Part shown: positions 10,904 through 22,717 of the stretch, in pieces
Layout: each line of letters starts with the position of its first letter
How positions within the stretch are numbered: the stretch's first letter is position 1
NCBI GenBank assembly: GCA_030762895.1
Contig: CM061063.1
Location: 70,863,836 to 70,927,835 of the forward strand
Source: Sophora flavescens
Lineage: Eukaryota; Streptophyta; Magnoliopsida; Fabales; Fabaceae
Length of the DNA stretch: 64,000 nucleotides
Direction of reading: 5' to 3'
The notes under the pieces: generated by a model
What the model saw: only the letters and a program-made list of their open reading frames with translations
Databases searched by the model: none
Told to the model about the DNA's origin: nothing
Position numbers and translations under genes: made by a program

Positions 10904-13747
10904 TGAGGACCAGAATTGATCACGGCCTGCCCGTGATGAGCCTCACGGCCGTGATACAATTTCCAACAAGCTTTTGACTGGAATGTGAGCCAGCACCCGC
11001 TACCGCCTCGGTGAGTTGTTCCATTTTTCTCCTCTCTCCGACTTGATTATTTACATTGGGGACAAGGTAAATTTTTAAGCTTGGGGTAGGGGTATTTTTG
11101 CAAATTTTTGCATTTTTCATGTTGCATTCATATAGGTATAGTTTTGCATGATCACATGATTAGATTGCCCCTTGCTTAGATTACGCATCCAATTGTGAGA
11201 ACTTAGTGCCAAATAAATTGAGATAGTGAATTTTTGAACCCAATTTTTTTATTATTGTGATAAGGCTACAAATAAAAATTCTTGAGATGATCTTTGATAG
11301 TTGATAATTAGCATGTGGTTTCGTAGATTTCTGTTTCTCATTGATTTTTGAACTACTAAATGAGAGATTTTGAGCCAAAAAAGGGTACTCACTAAATCTA
11401 CCACATTCGTTGTGATATAGTGTTTTATTCCTCTTGGATTGTATTCTCTAGAACTTGACTTCTTGAAACCGTTTTTAAGCTTAAAAACTTTTGAAAACAT
11501 TTTTGAAAATGATTGAGGCACTAGGTATTTTTCCGGCCTTCTGAGCTTTGATTGACTAAATGCTACCCCTTAGTTGCTCAATTTTGAGCCTGAAAGAATA
11601 AAATACTTTTCTTGGTACCTTGAATTACTTTGATGAATATGCTTGATGAGGCACCTTTTGAAGTATTACAAAAAGGGTAAAAAGGTAGTTGAAAAAGTAT
11701 GGGATGAGAAAGCCAAAATATTTCTCTTAAATTGAAAATCTCCCCTTCTCCATAAAAATAAAAATAAAAGAATAAAAAAGAGTATAGAGAAGGGGATGAC
11801 AAAAGAAAGTGAGAAATAAAATGAAAATAAAGAAAGAAAGGTGGAAAAAGGAATCAAAACCCAAAAAGGTATTTTAGAAGGTGTCATGCTTTGCAATGCT
11901 TGATATTTTGTTTAGCCTTAGTGAAATTTCCTTTTCTTGATTTCCCCACCTAACGATTAATCCCATGGCCCCGTTACAATTAAAGTAAAAGACCTCTTGA
12001 TTCTTAATTGTTTTCATTAATAAAGTAGAGATTTGGTTGATAGTCAAGCTTATGGTAGAATTCATTCCTTGAGGAAATTGAGCGAATTGTCATATATCCT
12101 TAAACACTTGAGTGAGGTGAGCAAGAGTGCCCGAATCATTGAGAACATGAGTCTGAGAAACCTAAGCTTCTAATTGGACTTGAAATTGATTGTCTCTTGG
12201 TGAATTATTTGGAAATGCCTGTAACTTGGATTAGTTACTCGGGTTCTTGGTTCACTATCCATGCTCTATATCTGCTGGCCTTAGTGTTTGCTTGAGGACA
12301 AGCAAAATCTTAAGCTTGGGGTGATTTGATGAGTGTGATTTCAACGCATATTTCATGTACATTTTTGCATGCATTTTCATATAGTTTAGGCATGTTTTAA
12401 TTTGATTTTAGTTAGTTTTTACCTTGGAACGGGTAAGGCGGTTTTGTGGTGTTGTTTTGTAGGAATTAAGGATTAAATGCTCAAAATCAACCATGATGGA
12501 GCTTGGATGAAATAGAGCTTTAAAGGTGAAGAAAATGAGCCAAACAGAGCCCATCACGGCCTGGCCGTGACGACCATCACGGCCTGGCCGTGACGACCAT
12601 CACGGCCATGATCAAGCAGAGCAAAAGGCAAAAGTCAGAATCAGTCACGACCTAGCCGTGATGCCCATCACGGCCGTGACCTGTCAGCTGAACCAGACCC
12701 TCACAGGAAGAACTGGTCACGGCCTAGCCGTGATGAGCATCACTGCCGTGATGCTCCAAAATTTGAAAGCACGCCCTTGGCAGAACACGTCACGGCCATC
12801 ACGGCCGTGACGTGCGCCTAATCTATAAATAAGGAGCCGCACAGAACAGAAAGCAGAGAGTTGCAGGACTGGGAACCCTAGCAGACAGATTCAAACCCTA
12901 GGAGCACTTGGAACCCTAGAGGGACTTGGAACCCTAGGGGCGGCTAGAACACAAAAAGGGGCGTTATTTCTCTGAAACAAAGGGGCTGTGACTGTTGTGG
13001 AAGGCCTCCATGGAGTTTCTCCTCTCCCTTGTTTCTATTTCTCTGGTTTTGGTTTTTTCTATTTCCATGAGTAGCTAAATCCCTTTTTGTTGGGATTAGA
13101 TGTAGCTAAACCGAATTTCATGTAATTGCTTTGATTTATCAATCTGTGGTTATGCCTTATTAGTGTTTGATTCATTCGCTTAATGCTTTTTGTGGTTTGA
13201 TCATCCATAAACTGATTTTGAGATTTGATTTGCAATGGGGACGTTCTTATCAATTCTTGATCTTGTATTAATCACCTAGTAAACCTTGCATCTAGGAATG
13301 GATTTTGGTTTATTAGTAATCGCGTAATCCCTACTCTTAATGCAAATTCACTAATTAGGCCACCTAAGGAATTAGGGTCTATTAGGGGATTTAGGCTCTT
13401 GTCATCTAAGGAATTAGGGCTTGAGTAATCTTGTGGGTTGATTTTAATATTTGAAACATAAACTGGATTGGTGGTCTTGGTATTGCATGAGGCAAAGGTT
13501 TAGTGAAGTTTAATCGCAACACCCTTTTTGTTTGCATTCCAAGTGTTTGATAAAATTCCCCAAAAAAACAAAAAATATTTTATTGCTTTTGTTATTATAT
13601 TTTATGTTTTGACGTCTCTTCATTTAGTCTAGATAGTTGTTTGACTTGCGAATTGGTAATTGGCAACTGATCCTCGTGGGAACGATATCGGTCTCACCAC
13701 CGTATTACTTGTACGACTAGGTATACTTGCCTAGATTTCGTCCAACA
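10904..13747 (+). mobile_element. 3' part of a gene-poor LTR retrotransposon
   Basis: This is internal sequence (to 12326) followed by a 3' LTR. The internal part is homologous, in opposite orientation, to the interior of the element at 36674-41813: both have ACATTGGGGACAA..GT, a TTTTTAAGCTTGGGGTAGGGG phrase and a long AT/GA-rich stretch. A purine-rich AAGCTTGGGGTGAT (12312-12325) immediately before the LTR is the plus-strand primer. No gag or pol is recognisable. The 5' half is missing where CACTA-A ends at 10903, so CACTA-A may have jumped into it, but the other flank is not visible. Confidence 0.8.
12327..13747 (+). repeat. 3' LTR of the gene-poor element
   Basis: The 1421-bp LTR starts TGATGAGTGTGATTTC and ends CGTCCAACA. 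Its last 60 bp (CACCGTATTACTTG, GGTATACTTGCC) match the complement of the LTR ends at 36674 and 40470. TCACGGCC and GGCCGTGA palindromes crowd 12555-12820, and TATAAATA at 12824-12831 follows. The next five bases, TCTTC, would be one TSD copy. Confidence 0.85.
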
Positions 13748-15255
13748 TCTTCATAGAAATATGTATGACATGTAGAAGAGTCATACTCAAACACATAGTT
13801 AGTACTGAAATATAGCATTCTAAAGGTACTCAATTGATTCAGGAAGAATTCTTATATCCTATAGTTACTACTGAACTTTCCATTTGTATTGTTAAAGAAT
13901 TAAAGTAAAAAAGGGGGAAAAGCTGATATGGGTTTTCCTGATTGCTATATTTGGTTGGTTAGAGATTACTCATTACTCTGTTGCCTGCAGTTGTCTTATG
14001 TTTTGATTGTTCAGATTAGTTAGCACATTAATATCTGTTTCGATGTTTTAATCTATATTATTATTTGAATAATTTTCTTTTTAAATGGTTATCATGTGAA
14101 TGGATTAGACACTTGGTTTATAGAAATTGAATGTCTTTTGTGGATGTATGGCAGCAGACGTTGGTTTGAGACATTGATATGTTTGAATTTGAATCAAAGT
14201 AATCAACTATTACTCATGTTGCATTTGGTTAAATGATATATTGATTATTTGAATATTAGCGTGATGGTTTAAGTTTATGATAGCCTTGTATGTTTGAATC
14301 AAAGTAAGCAACGACTGATATTAATATGACTCGGGTTAGATAATTCATATGCACTTTATTTTGTTATTATATTTTGTACTTATATATTCACTTTTTTTTT
14401 TCTTACTTAAAAATGCAGGAAAACAACTTCCCTCAAGATTTAAGTTGCTTACTATATAACTTTGAAGTAGAAATTCTCTCAAGCTATCATGAACTGTTGA
14501 TTTTTTATTAAAATTAGTTTTACATTTGCCTATTTGGTGTTAAATTGCCTCTTTGATTTATTATAATCTGCATAATTTAGCAGTGAATAGTGCTATGTAG
14601 TAGTTGTGTTTTGCTCAAGTACTATTAAACATTGAAGATTACTTTTTGAATGAAATCTTGATGATGCATAATGCACAAGGTTATCATTTTGTAACTCTCT
14701 TGGCGGAATTGTGGATAGTTTTAAGTGCTTGTAAAGATTCTAACATCTGTCACAAAAGATAGAGTTTGTTATTGATAGTTCTAACATGTTTGGCAACTAA
14801 TCAGTGGATAAGTTAGTTGGCTCTTTAGAACAAATTAATAAGTTAAATTTTCAATGAAACAGTCATTAAGAAAATTGTATTTGGCCACCACCATTCACTG
14901 GAAAAAATGCCTCCTTGGAGATGAACCTGTTTCTTCAATCTGTTTTCTCATCATTCACATTCTAATAACTTAAACAGAAGCTCGAGCTGAGTCTTTAGTG
15001 CGTGCGGCGATTTCATGTGGAGTGAAATAACTTTCTTCAATATTAAATGCTTAAATTTGGTTTAAATAACAATGTACATAATGTTTAGATTTGGTTTATA
15101 TTTTCCAAATGCTTAATCTATAAGCTTCAAAAACAAATCAGCACTATATTGTTTTCCACTCGTGATCAGATTCCAACAGCTTAAGTTATGCTCTAAATTT
15201 GGCTGCCGCTTCCCCTGGCTTATCAATTTTGATTTCAGACGAGGTGACCTTCCAG
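13748..15255. other. unassigned AT-rich DNA
   Basis: No open frame, repeat structure or RNA gene could be supported here. It is probably host intergenic or intronic DNA; its last three bases, CAG (15253-15255), are the target duplicated by CACTA-B. Confidence 0.5.
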
Positions 15256-15271
15256 CATTACAAAAAAAAAG

Positions 15272-15760
15272 GTCATTTAGCGACCGAAAATAGTGACCGA
15301 ATTTTTTGGTTGCTATTTGCGACCAAAATAGCGGCCGATTGTAGGATCTACATGAAACACTGGTTATAGTTGAGTCTGCGACCGAAATAGCGACCGAAAT
15401 AGAGCGTAGCAGAGATATCGGTCGCTATGTCGGTCGCTAAACAAAGGAAAGTAAAAGTCAGAAATTTATGAATTTTTAGCTACCGAAATGACGACCGAAT
15501 TAAATGCAACGGTCAAACTTTATTTATATTAGCGACCGATTTCGAAATCCGTTGCTAAATTTATGAATTCATAATCTAAACTTTATTTATATTTGCGACC
15601 GATATTAATTCGGTCGCTAAACGGCGCGTAAAAAAAATAAAATAGCGCGTGTTAGCGACCGAAATTTAAATCGGTCGCTAAAATTATAAATTCAAATTCA
15701 AACTAACCATTTTAAAGACCGATTTAGCGACCGAATTATTTCGGTCGCTAAAACTGAAAT
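15272..15760 (+). repeat. CACTA-B 5' subterminal repeats
   Basis: More than ten copies of (T)AGCGACCGAA and the complement TTCGGTCGCTA, in both orientations, are spread over about 490 bp. Pairs such as those around 15590-15620 and 15650-15680 form inverted repeats. Confidence 0.88.
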
Positions 15761-16132
15761 CCCTAAATCGCGAAATCTCCCATTTCCTTCCTCACTTCTT
15801 CATTTTTCCTCTCTCAGCTCTGCTCCCTACCTCCACCACCGCGCCAGTCCGCGTCCGTCTCCACAACCGCCACCACCGCACCAGTACGGCCACCACCATA
15901 TCACAGTACGTAAGTCTTCTTACCTCTCATCTCTTCCTTTCTTCTCTTCCTTTTCCTCCCGCTCATCTTTGGTCTCTCCCTCCGCAGAAACAGTGCCACC
16001 ACCGTAGAGCTCCGGCCACCACAAGGACAACCGCAAGGACCACTGCAAAGGTATCCCCTCCTTCCTTCTATGTATCCCCTGCGCCCTTCATTCTCCGTTT
16101 TATTGTTATTTCAGTCTATGAAATTCTTTTCA

Positions 16133-17707
16133 GGGAACTTACATCGACAACACTAAATGTGAATCAATTAAAGGATATGGAAGTCAAGATACCCGTTTTG
16201 TTATGTAAGCTGGAGCAAATCTTCCCGCCGAGTTTCTTTGATTCCATGGAACACCTGCCAGTTCATCTACCATACGAAGCAAGAGTTGGTGGCCCAGTCC
16301 AATACCGCTGGATGTATCCATTTGAGAGGTAAACAACATCAACTATTTTACTTAATACATATGAAATTCACGAACACGAGAGCGTAGTTTAGCTTTCCCT
16401 AAAACTAGTAATTATTTGTATGTATCCCTCTGTAATAGGTTCCTGCACTCCATTAAACACAAAGTCAAGAACAAGGCACGAGTGGAGGGTTCCATTTGTG
16501 AAGCATACTTAGTAGAGGAGACTTCCACTTTTGCCTCTTATTTCTATCCGGACGAAGTTAACACGAGAAGGACAAGGATGCCTAGAAACGTTGATTCGGG
16601 TGAAGGAAGTTCAACTAGTCCTCCTATATCAATATTCAACTGTCCGGGCAGATTTAGTGACAAATCAAAAGGATATTTCTTGGAGCAGTGTGACATTAAT
16701 GCTGCTCATCTGTATACCCTTCAAAATTGTGAAGAGGTCGCGCCATATTTAGAGTAAGTTTCTACAATGTCTTTTATAAGTTCAATTGACATTTATGATT
16801 ATTTTCTAAGGGATCTCCAACCTGACATTTCAAACGATCAGGTTGATCGAGAAATTACTTCTCACTTTGCTACGTGGTTCAGTAAATATGTAGGTTAAGC
16901 ACCTTCATTTGTTGAAATACATTTTATCTCCTTAAATATATAGCATGTATAAGAATAATATAATATTTGATTTTTTAGGTACTAGATCCAGAAAACAATG
17001 TTCAAAATCCATTGTTGACAAATTTGGCATGGGGGCCTAACAGATGGGTTACATCATGGAATACTTATATTGTAAATGGATATAAATTTAACACAAAAAC
17101 ATGGAATGAAGGAATGCAGACATGCAACTATAGTGTTTGTGTGCGAGCCACTGATGGCAATGTAGAGGATGATTTCTATGGGGTTCTAACTGACATCCTT
17201 GAACTCGATTATACCGGTTTCCCCGTGATGAAGTTAGTTATCTTCAAGTGTGATTGGTTTGATCCTACTCTTGACATAGGGACAAAAATAGATAAAAATT
17301 ATGGTATTGTTCAAGTTAGGCTGTCTCAAAGGTATAATAAGGCGTACGACCCATTCATTTTTTCACAACAGGCTGAGCAGGTTTATTACTCGCCATATCC
17401 CAAAGAACATCATGGCTGGTTGGGTGTTATTAAGATAAAGGCTCGCAGTATAAGTACTGATAATGTAATCAACCAGCCTGAAAAAGATGCTCCGTACCAG
17501 GATGATGAGTTTTCAAGACCCCGCGTACCGTTGCAAATTATACCGGACATTATTGTTAATTCTCTGGCGGACATTTCCGGAAATGGGGAAGAAGTTGAAA
17601 GAGAGTTAATGGATCAATCTGAGTTGCACGCATCTAGCGAAGGTACATTCCGATCAAGTGATACTGATGAGAGTGAGGGTGAATTTAGTGATGGAGATTC
17701 TACTTAG
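16133..17707 (+). pseudogene. TNP2 C-terminal remnant in CACTA-B
   Basis: Coding resumes at a sequence equal to 5207 of CACTA-A (GAACTTACATCGACAACAC) and covers the end of DUF4218, an exon at about 16438-16754, a short exon to about 16892, and a last exon at about 16980-17707 with the DUF4216-like domain (FKCDWFDPTLD) and an acidic tail ending TAG. The catalytic part is absent. About 44 bp near 16800, including the acceptor and the start of the short exon, are missing compared with CACTA-A 5878-5921, so splicing there is also lost. The exon at 16438 lacks the two extra bases of CACTA-A and keeps the longer reading frame. Confidence 0.85.
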
Positions 17708-17817
17708 GTAATTTATTTATGTCATAATTCATTGTGTAAATGTCATTATACTTATTAGGTAATTTATTTTTGTATTATTTACATTGTTGTGTAATCATCT
17801 TTTCATTTTTTCCACAG

Positions 17818-19592
17818 ATGGCAGATTCCTCTAGAGGTAGGGGTCGTCGTGGAGGTCGTGCTGCGAGAGTCCCTTCCCCGGCCGACCCACAGCCTTGAGA
17901 TCGAGACCACCCTACCCAGCACCTCTCGTGGGCCGAGACACCTCAGGGTGATGGAGTTGCACCCCCCACCCAGCCTCATGTGGTCGGGACACGGGCTGCA
18001 CCCTCATCATCCACACCTACGACGACAGGACCATTATCATCATCGGGACAGGAGAGTCGTGGTCCATCCGACAAGAGGATTCTTCTTATCCCCAGGGGGG
18101 ATAACGAGTATGCTAATTTAATTTTTTAATATATATCAAGTATCGTTAATTTCTATTTACTTGTTTTTTTAATTTTTTTAGAACATTTATTGATGCTCTA
18201 ATTTTGCTGTAGCTTTCTGCCCGCGAAGGGCCCTCTGATTCGATATCAAAGATCCTGCGATGCAAGTTTGATGGTCCATGGCCTACATGGAAGGCCATCC
18301 CACTGGGCCATAGGGATCAGTTGTTTCTAGAGTTTAAGGTAACAATTTATTAAGTTATTTAAATTAAATTTACATTATATATATGTACACACGAATTTCC
18401 TAACAAATATAAGTTACAGAAAGAGTATAGGTGGGACTTAGCTTTAGAGGCTCTCGTCAGGGACATATTTGAGCATAAAGGCTCACTGGTCATGAAGAAT
18501 CTGACGAACAAGCTGAGGAAGGGTCAGAATAAGGGGAGGTGGGTGGATCCTAAGATCAGGAGGCAGCTGGACCAATACTGGGCTACTGAGAAGTTCCAGG
18601 AGATCCAGGCCATAGCTCGGCGTAATCGAACTTCTGATGGTGGCGCCTGTGCTTGGACCGGTGGGTCTAAATCAGCCGCCGCCCACTACGACGAGCTGGT
18701 AATACATTAAACTTTTGACTTAATATACTGTTTAATTAATTAGTTTTCATTTTTAATTATTCTTATGAATTTAATATTATATTTTTCTGTGCAGAAAGCA
18801 CATAAACAGCAGGCCCCGACTGCTATGGAGTTGGTGGAGAGGACGAAGAAGTTGAAGTCGGGGACATGGGTCAACGACAAGGCCCGTAACTATGCTGTAA
18901 GAAAAAAAATAATTTAGTGTTTACTTGTAATTTATTATAAATGATTTGTTAATATTATATATAATTTTAACTAAATCTCTTCAACTATACTTTGTAGGTG
19001 GGCTTCAACGAGAAGAAGGACGATGCCATATCACGTGCCTCACAATCACAAGATGAGGCTTTGACTGGTGATGGGCCCTGCTCTACTGTCTCTGTCGACG
19101 ATAATGCCATTATTTGGAGGTCGTCGGGGGCAGGAACAAGAAGGGGCACGTGTATGACCTCGGACACCTGGGAGGCGAGTTTATCGCTTCATCGTCTGGC
19201 ACGCCTACTCCTTCCTGCGCCCATACCGTCCTTCAGGAGCAGTTCCACCAAATGCAGGACACCATCACGCAGCTGAACGCGGAGCTTCAGGAGAAGAGCG
19301 AGAGAGCAGCAGATGGCGAACCAGATTGCATAGTTGACTCGAGGCACACGCAAGAATGATGCAAAGAGCATCGAGCGAGGCCGACATCTGCGGCTGGTGT
19401 TGGAGCAGATGAGGATCCAGACTCGCTTGCTCGAGATGATGCTCGACGGTTGTGCCAGCCGCTCGCTACCGCTCCTCCGGGTTCCACCGCTGCCATCGAT
19501 GTCTCATCGCAGAGGATGATCAACTAGCAGACGTCGATGGTATGGACGCTGAGGATGATTGGATTCCTCCATCTCCCCCTCATCATGACTGA
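17818..19592 (+). pseudogene. TNPA-like protein of CACTA-B (plant transposase, Ptta/En/Spm type)
   Basis: The ATG follows a TCCACAG acceptor. Exons inferred from splice borders: about 17818-18106, 18214-18340, 18420-18700, 18796-18897 and 18999-19592. The third encodes WDLALEALVRDIFEHKGS and the family-typical WVDPKIRRQLDQYW; the fourth has MELVERTKKLKSGTWVND; the fifth has GRNKKGHVYDLGHLGGEF and a short coiled-coil-like stretch. It ends in an acidic, proline-rich tail with stop TGA at 19590-19592. Presumed role: binding of the subterminal repeats. It is better preserved than in CACTA-A, but indels near 17870-17900 and 19110 break the frame, so a functional product is doubtful. Confidence 0.75.
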
Positions 19593-19796
19593 TTTTTTTT
19601 TCCATTTTTTTTGACTTTAAACGATTCTTGTACGACATTTTGGATTATTCTTTTTATATATATTTATTATTTTTTATGATTGTATATTTCATAAGTAATT
19701 TAGTGTGTTTTATTAGTAATTTTTCTAACGTTTAAAGAAAATCAGAAAAAAAATTATTTTAAAAATTAAAATTAAAAAAAAAATTAATAATAACCA

Positions 19797-20157
19797 GTTT
19801 AGCGACCGAATTAGAGACCAATAATTCGGTCGCTAAACTTTATTTAACATTTACAGATGAGGTATAACGACCGAAAATCCGTCGCTAATATAGGTTAACA
19901 GTAACCAAAATTAGCGACCGAACTAGCAACCGATTATCGGTCGCTAGAAATGGTTACCCAAAAAATGCGACCAACCTAATAGTTACCGTTTATTATTATT
20001 TAGAGACTGAAAATTCGGTCGCCAATTAGCGACCGAAATATTATTTCGGTCGCTATTCAGCCACCACCCTTAATCGATCACTAAATTAAATAGCGACCGA
20101 TTTACACTGTTTAGCGACCGAATATTACGGTCGCTAAACAGTTGTTTTTTTGTAGTG
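19797..20157 (+). repeat. CACTA-B 3' subterminal repeats and terminus
   Basis: The array parallels 8895-9076 plus 10691-10903 of CACTA-A, with TAGCGACCGAA and its complement alternating, but without the LTR insertion. The empty target GACCAACCTAATAG is at about 19969. Confidence 0.9.
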
Positions 20158-20285
20158 CAGACAAGGATGCATATATAAAATTGGGAAGAACCATAGTTAG
20201 AAAGTGAGTAGATGCTTGCTCCCAATGGTATACTGGTTCTAGTTATTAAATTTCAAAATCATATCCTCCTCCTTGTTTCCACTTC

Positions 20286-21906
20286 TGTTGGAACCAAAGT
20301 GGTTTTGGACTAAATAATCTCTAGGTTTTGATGTTAACAAAAGGATTAAATTTTCTTGGCAAAGTGTTAGTTGAGATCTAACATGTGCTTTCAGTTATGC
20401 AGGAATATTTAATTATACGTAATAGAAACTTGGGATAAGTTTTCCTTGAAAAATACGAGTCCACCTTTGTAAACAGGCTGCTCAATGTTTTGGTAAAAGT
20501 TCTTTATTTATTTGAGTAGATTGGTTTTCTTAAGTAGACAAGGCTCTAAATGCTTACTAGACGGAAATCAAAATATACTTCTTAGATACAGCAAGTCCAA
20601 AGACTTGATAGTAAACGTGTCTAGATTACCATGTAAGCAGAAGAAAGTATGGTAAAATTGAATGAACAAAAAAATAAAGTAATCAGGTAGACGAGCTCTA
20701 TCTGCCACATCACCAGACGAAGATCTTTATAACTCATTGAGGTATAGCAAGTCCAAAGACTTGATAGACGAGAGGATATGCCACGTCATCGGACAAGCAA
20801 AATAATTTGTTGAAACATACTTTGTCTCACATATAACTAAGTAGATGGAATTTTTAAGTAGACAAGGTCCATCTTTGAATAAATAAATGCAATCTGAATA
20901 TTTTGAACTTATTTCAAATGATTGATATTTATTTCAATAGAATATTTGTTCTTCACATTTGTTTTATCTGCTTTAATGTTTTACCTTGTTGTAAAAGAAA
21001 CATAGTACCATCAAGAAATGCAAAAAGCAGAATCATACAATGAGATACTGCAAAACGATCTATACGATGACAACTTTATAACTGAAAAGACTGGATTGTA
21101 CACAAAGGAGGAACAAAAAGTTCTCAAGCTGCAATACTCAGAGCAATGAGCTTCCAATTTCATGCTACCTCGATAACCAAGAGTACTATTCAGCTTGCCA
21201 TAATCAAGCTATCAGTCACAACGGATATCATCCATTAAATGTTATCTCTAAACGGGATTATTCAAAATAATTGTTGAAGAAATACAACTGAAGAAGAAGG
21301 TCACTATAAATAGAAGACCCGAGATACTGAAAAAACACTCTTGCCAGCACAACCTTGCTAGCTCAACTTTTGCCATTCAATAATCACTCGTATTTCTTTA
21401 AGAGCAAGAGTTTGTATTCTTTAGTTTGAATATTGTGAAAATATTCATCTGATCTTAAACTTTCATATCCTCACAAATAGTGAGTTAAGAAGATCAAACG
21501 TTAAATCTCTTTGTTAGAGTTAGAGCCCGAAGAGGCTTGGTAAGAAAGAAATACTTGTAGCCTCGAGAGGTGTTGAATACTTGCTTGTAATCTATTTTGG
21601 GAAATAGTGGAGAAAAACCTTCAAGTAAAAGGGACTGGACGTAGCTCTTGGTTGGAAGAGAGTGAACCAGGATAAAACATCTTGTGTGAATCTTTTACTC
21701 CTAAACTCTTACAGCTTTATTTGTTTCTTAATAACTGAAGGGTTTTGATATTGCTTTTGTTAAAGCTTTTTAAAAAGATCTATTTCTTTGTGCTTGCTTC
21801 TGATTCTAATCTCCTTGTGTTCAAATATTGTTTTAAAGGTTTTTTTCGAAAATTATTAACAAACACAATTCAACCCCCCCCCCCCCCCTCGTGTTTGCTT
21901 GTGTCA
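20286..21906 (+). repeat. SIRE-type LTR, copy 1
   Basis: The 1621-bp LTR begins TGTTGGAACCAAAGTGG and ends after a C homopolymer with TTGTGTCA. It is flanked by ACTTC at 20281-20285 and 21907-21911, so taken alone it behaves as a solo LTR with a 5-bp TSD. TATAAATA at 21305-21312 fits its promoter. The partner is at 26159-27782. What follows is flank-type DNA, not a primer-binding site. Confidence 0.88.
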
Positions 21907-21911
21907 ACTTC

Positions 21912-22426
21912 AACTTCCATATGCATATGCATATGCATAATTGTAATATTTATCAAGTCAAATCTGGTGACTTATAAACCCTTTGTATCATGTTGTCCAT
22001 CCTTATAAAATTTATGAATCCCTCTCGACCGCATGCAGGAAAACACACAGAAAGCACTAATTTTGGCTACTATGGAGAGACCAAACAACTACTTAAAAAC
22101 ACCAACAGAAGGGCATGAAAACTAGCAAATTACGGTTATGTTTATTCTATCTAATAAATTTAAGGTTGTTATGTTGTTCATCATACACTTGATTCAAACC
22201 TCCATCATACACTCCCGTACAGGCATTTCATCATACACTTGATTGCGCCCTCGTACCTGCTCTGTTCTTGTTTCACACACCATCAATCATCAATATCAAT
22301 ATATCAATACATCAAATAATAAAAGTAGAAGATGAAGAGGAAAAAGTGTTCGTACCTGTCGCCTTCGTCGAAGCAGAGGAGCAAATTTGGGGGGCGGGAG
22401 GAACTTACAGAGCATCATCACCTCTA
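21912..22426 (+). repeat. duplicated flank, copy 1
   Basis: These 515 bp recur at 27788-28296 with about twenty differences, one being an extra CATATG unit. Both copies begin directly after an LTR and its ACTTC. Similarity stops at CATCATCACCTCTA; here the next sequence is the upstream region of the env-like gene, whereas the other copy runs on into GC-rich flank. It is therefore host or pre-existing flank, not LTR. Confidence 0.85.
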
Positions 22427-22717
22427 AGCATATTTTTATTAAATGCATTTATTTTGTCTCAATGACAAATTTATCCTTTATTCTCTTTGATGAGTCAGTA
22501 ATTTCATCAATCCCATCAAGATCTTTTTATAGTTCCAAGATACCAACGCCATTTTATCCATAATGACATGTCATGTCAAAAGTTTTTTTAAACCTTTGGG
22601 ATTCAAAAATCTTTTAAAAGTAATATTTTCCCTCTAAGAAAAACTTTACACTTCCCTGAAACTCTCAAGCTCTTCTTCTCTCTGTTTTTCAAACCCTAAG
22701 CTCTTTGATCACCTAAA
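22427..22717 (+). other. upstream region of the env-like gene
   Basis: AT-rich non-coding sequence joined abruptly to the duplicated flank at 22426/22427. It is taken as a remnant of the retrotransposon interior between pol and the env-like gene. The last 60 bp are CT-rich, like a leader. Confidence 0.5.

Larger units (their letters stand above)
15256..20157 (+). mobile_element. CACTA-B, internally deleted CACTA transposon with both ends
   Basis: The 4902-bp element begins CATTACAAAAAAA (a one-base variant of CACTA) and ends TTTTTTTGTAGTG. CAG stands on both sides (15253-15255 and 20158-20160), the 3-bp TSD expected for CACTA elements. Subterminal TAGCGACCGAA repeats occupy both ends. Inside are the last part of TNP2 (from 16133) and the TNPA-like gene; a leader (15760-16130) is joined directly to DUF4218 coding, so the catalytic TNP2 part is gone. 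It could move only with TNP2 supplied by another copy, and its own genes are also damaged. Confidence 0.92.

Noticed and set aside
10904..13747. Full-length LTR element
   Set aside because: Only one LTR and the 3' interior are present; no 5' LTR or primer site was found to the left.
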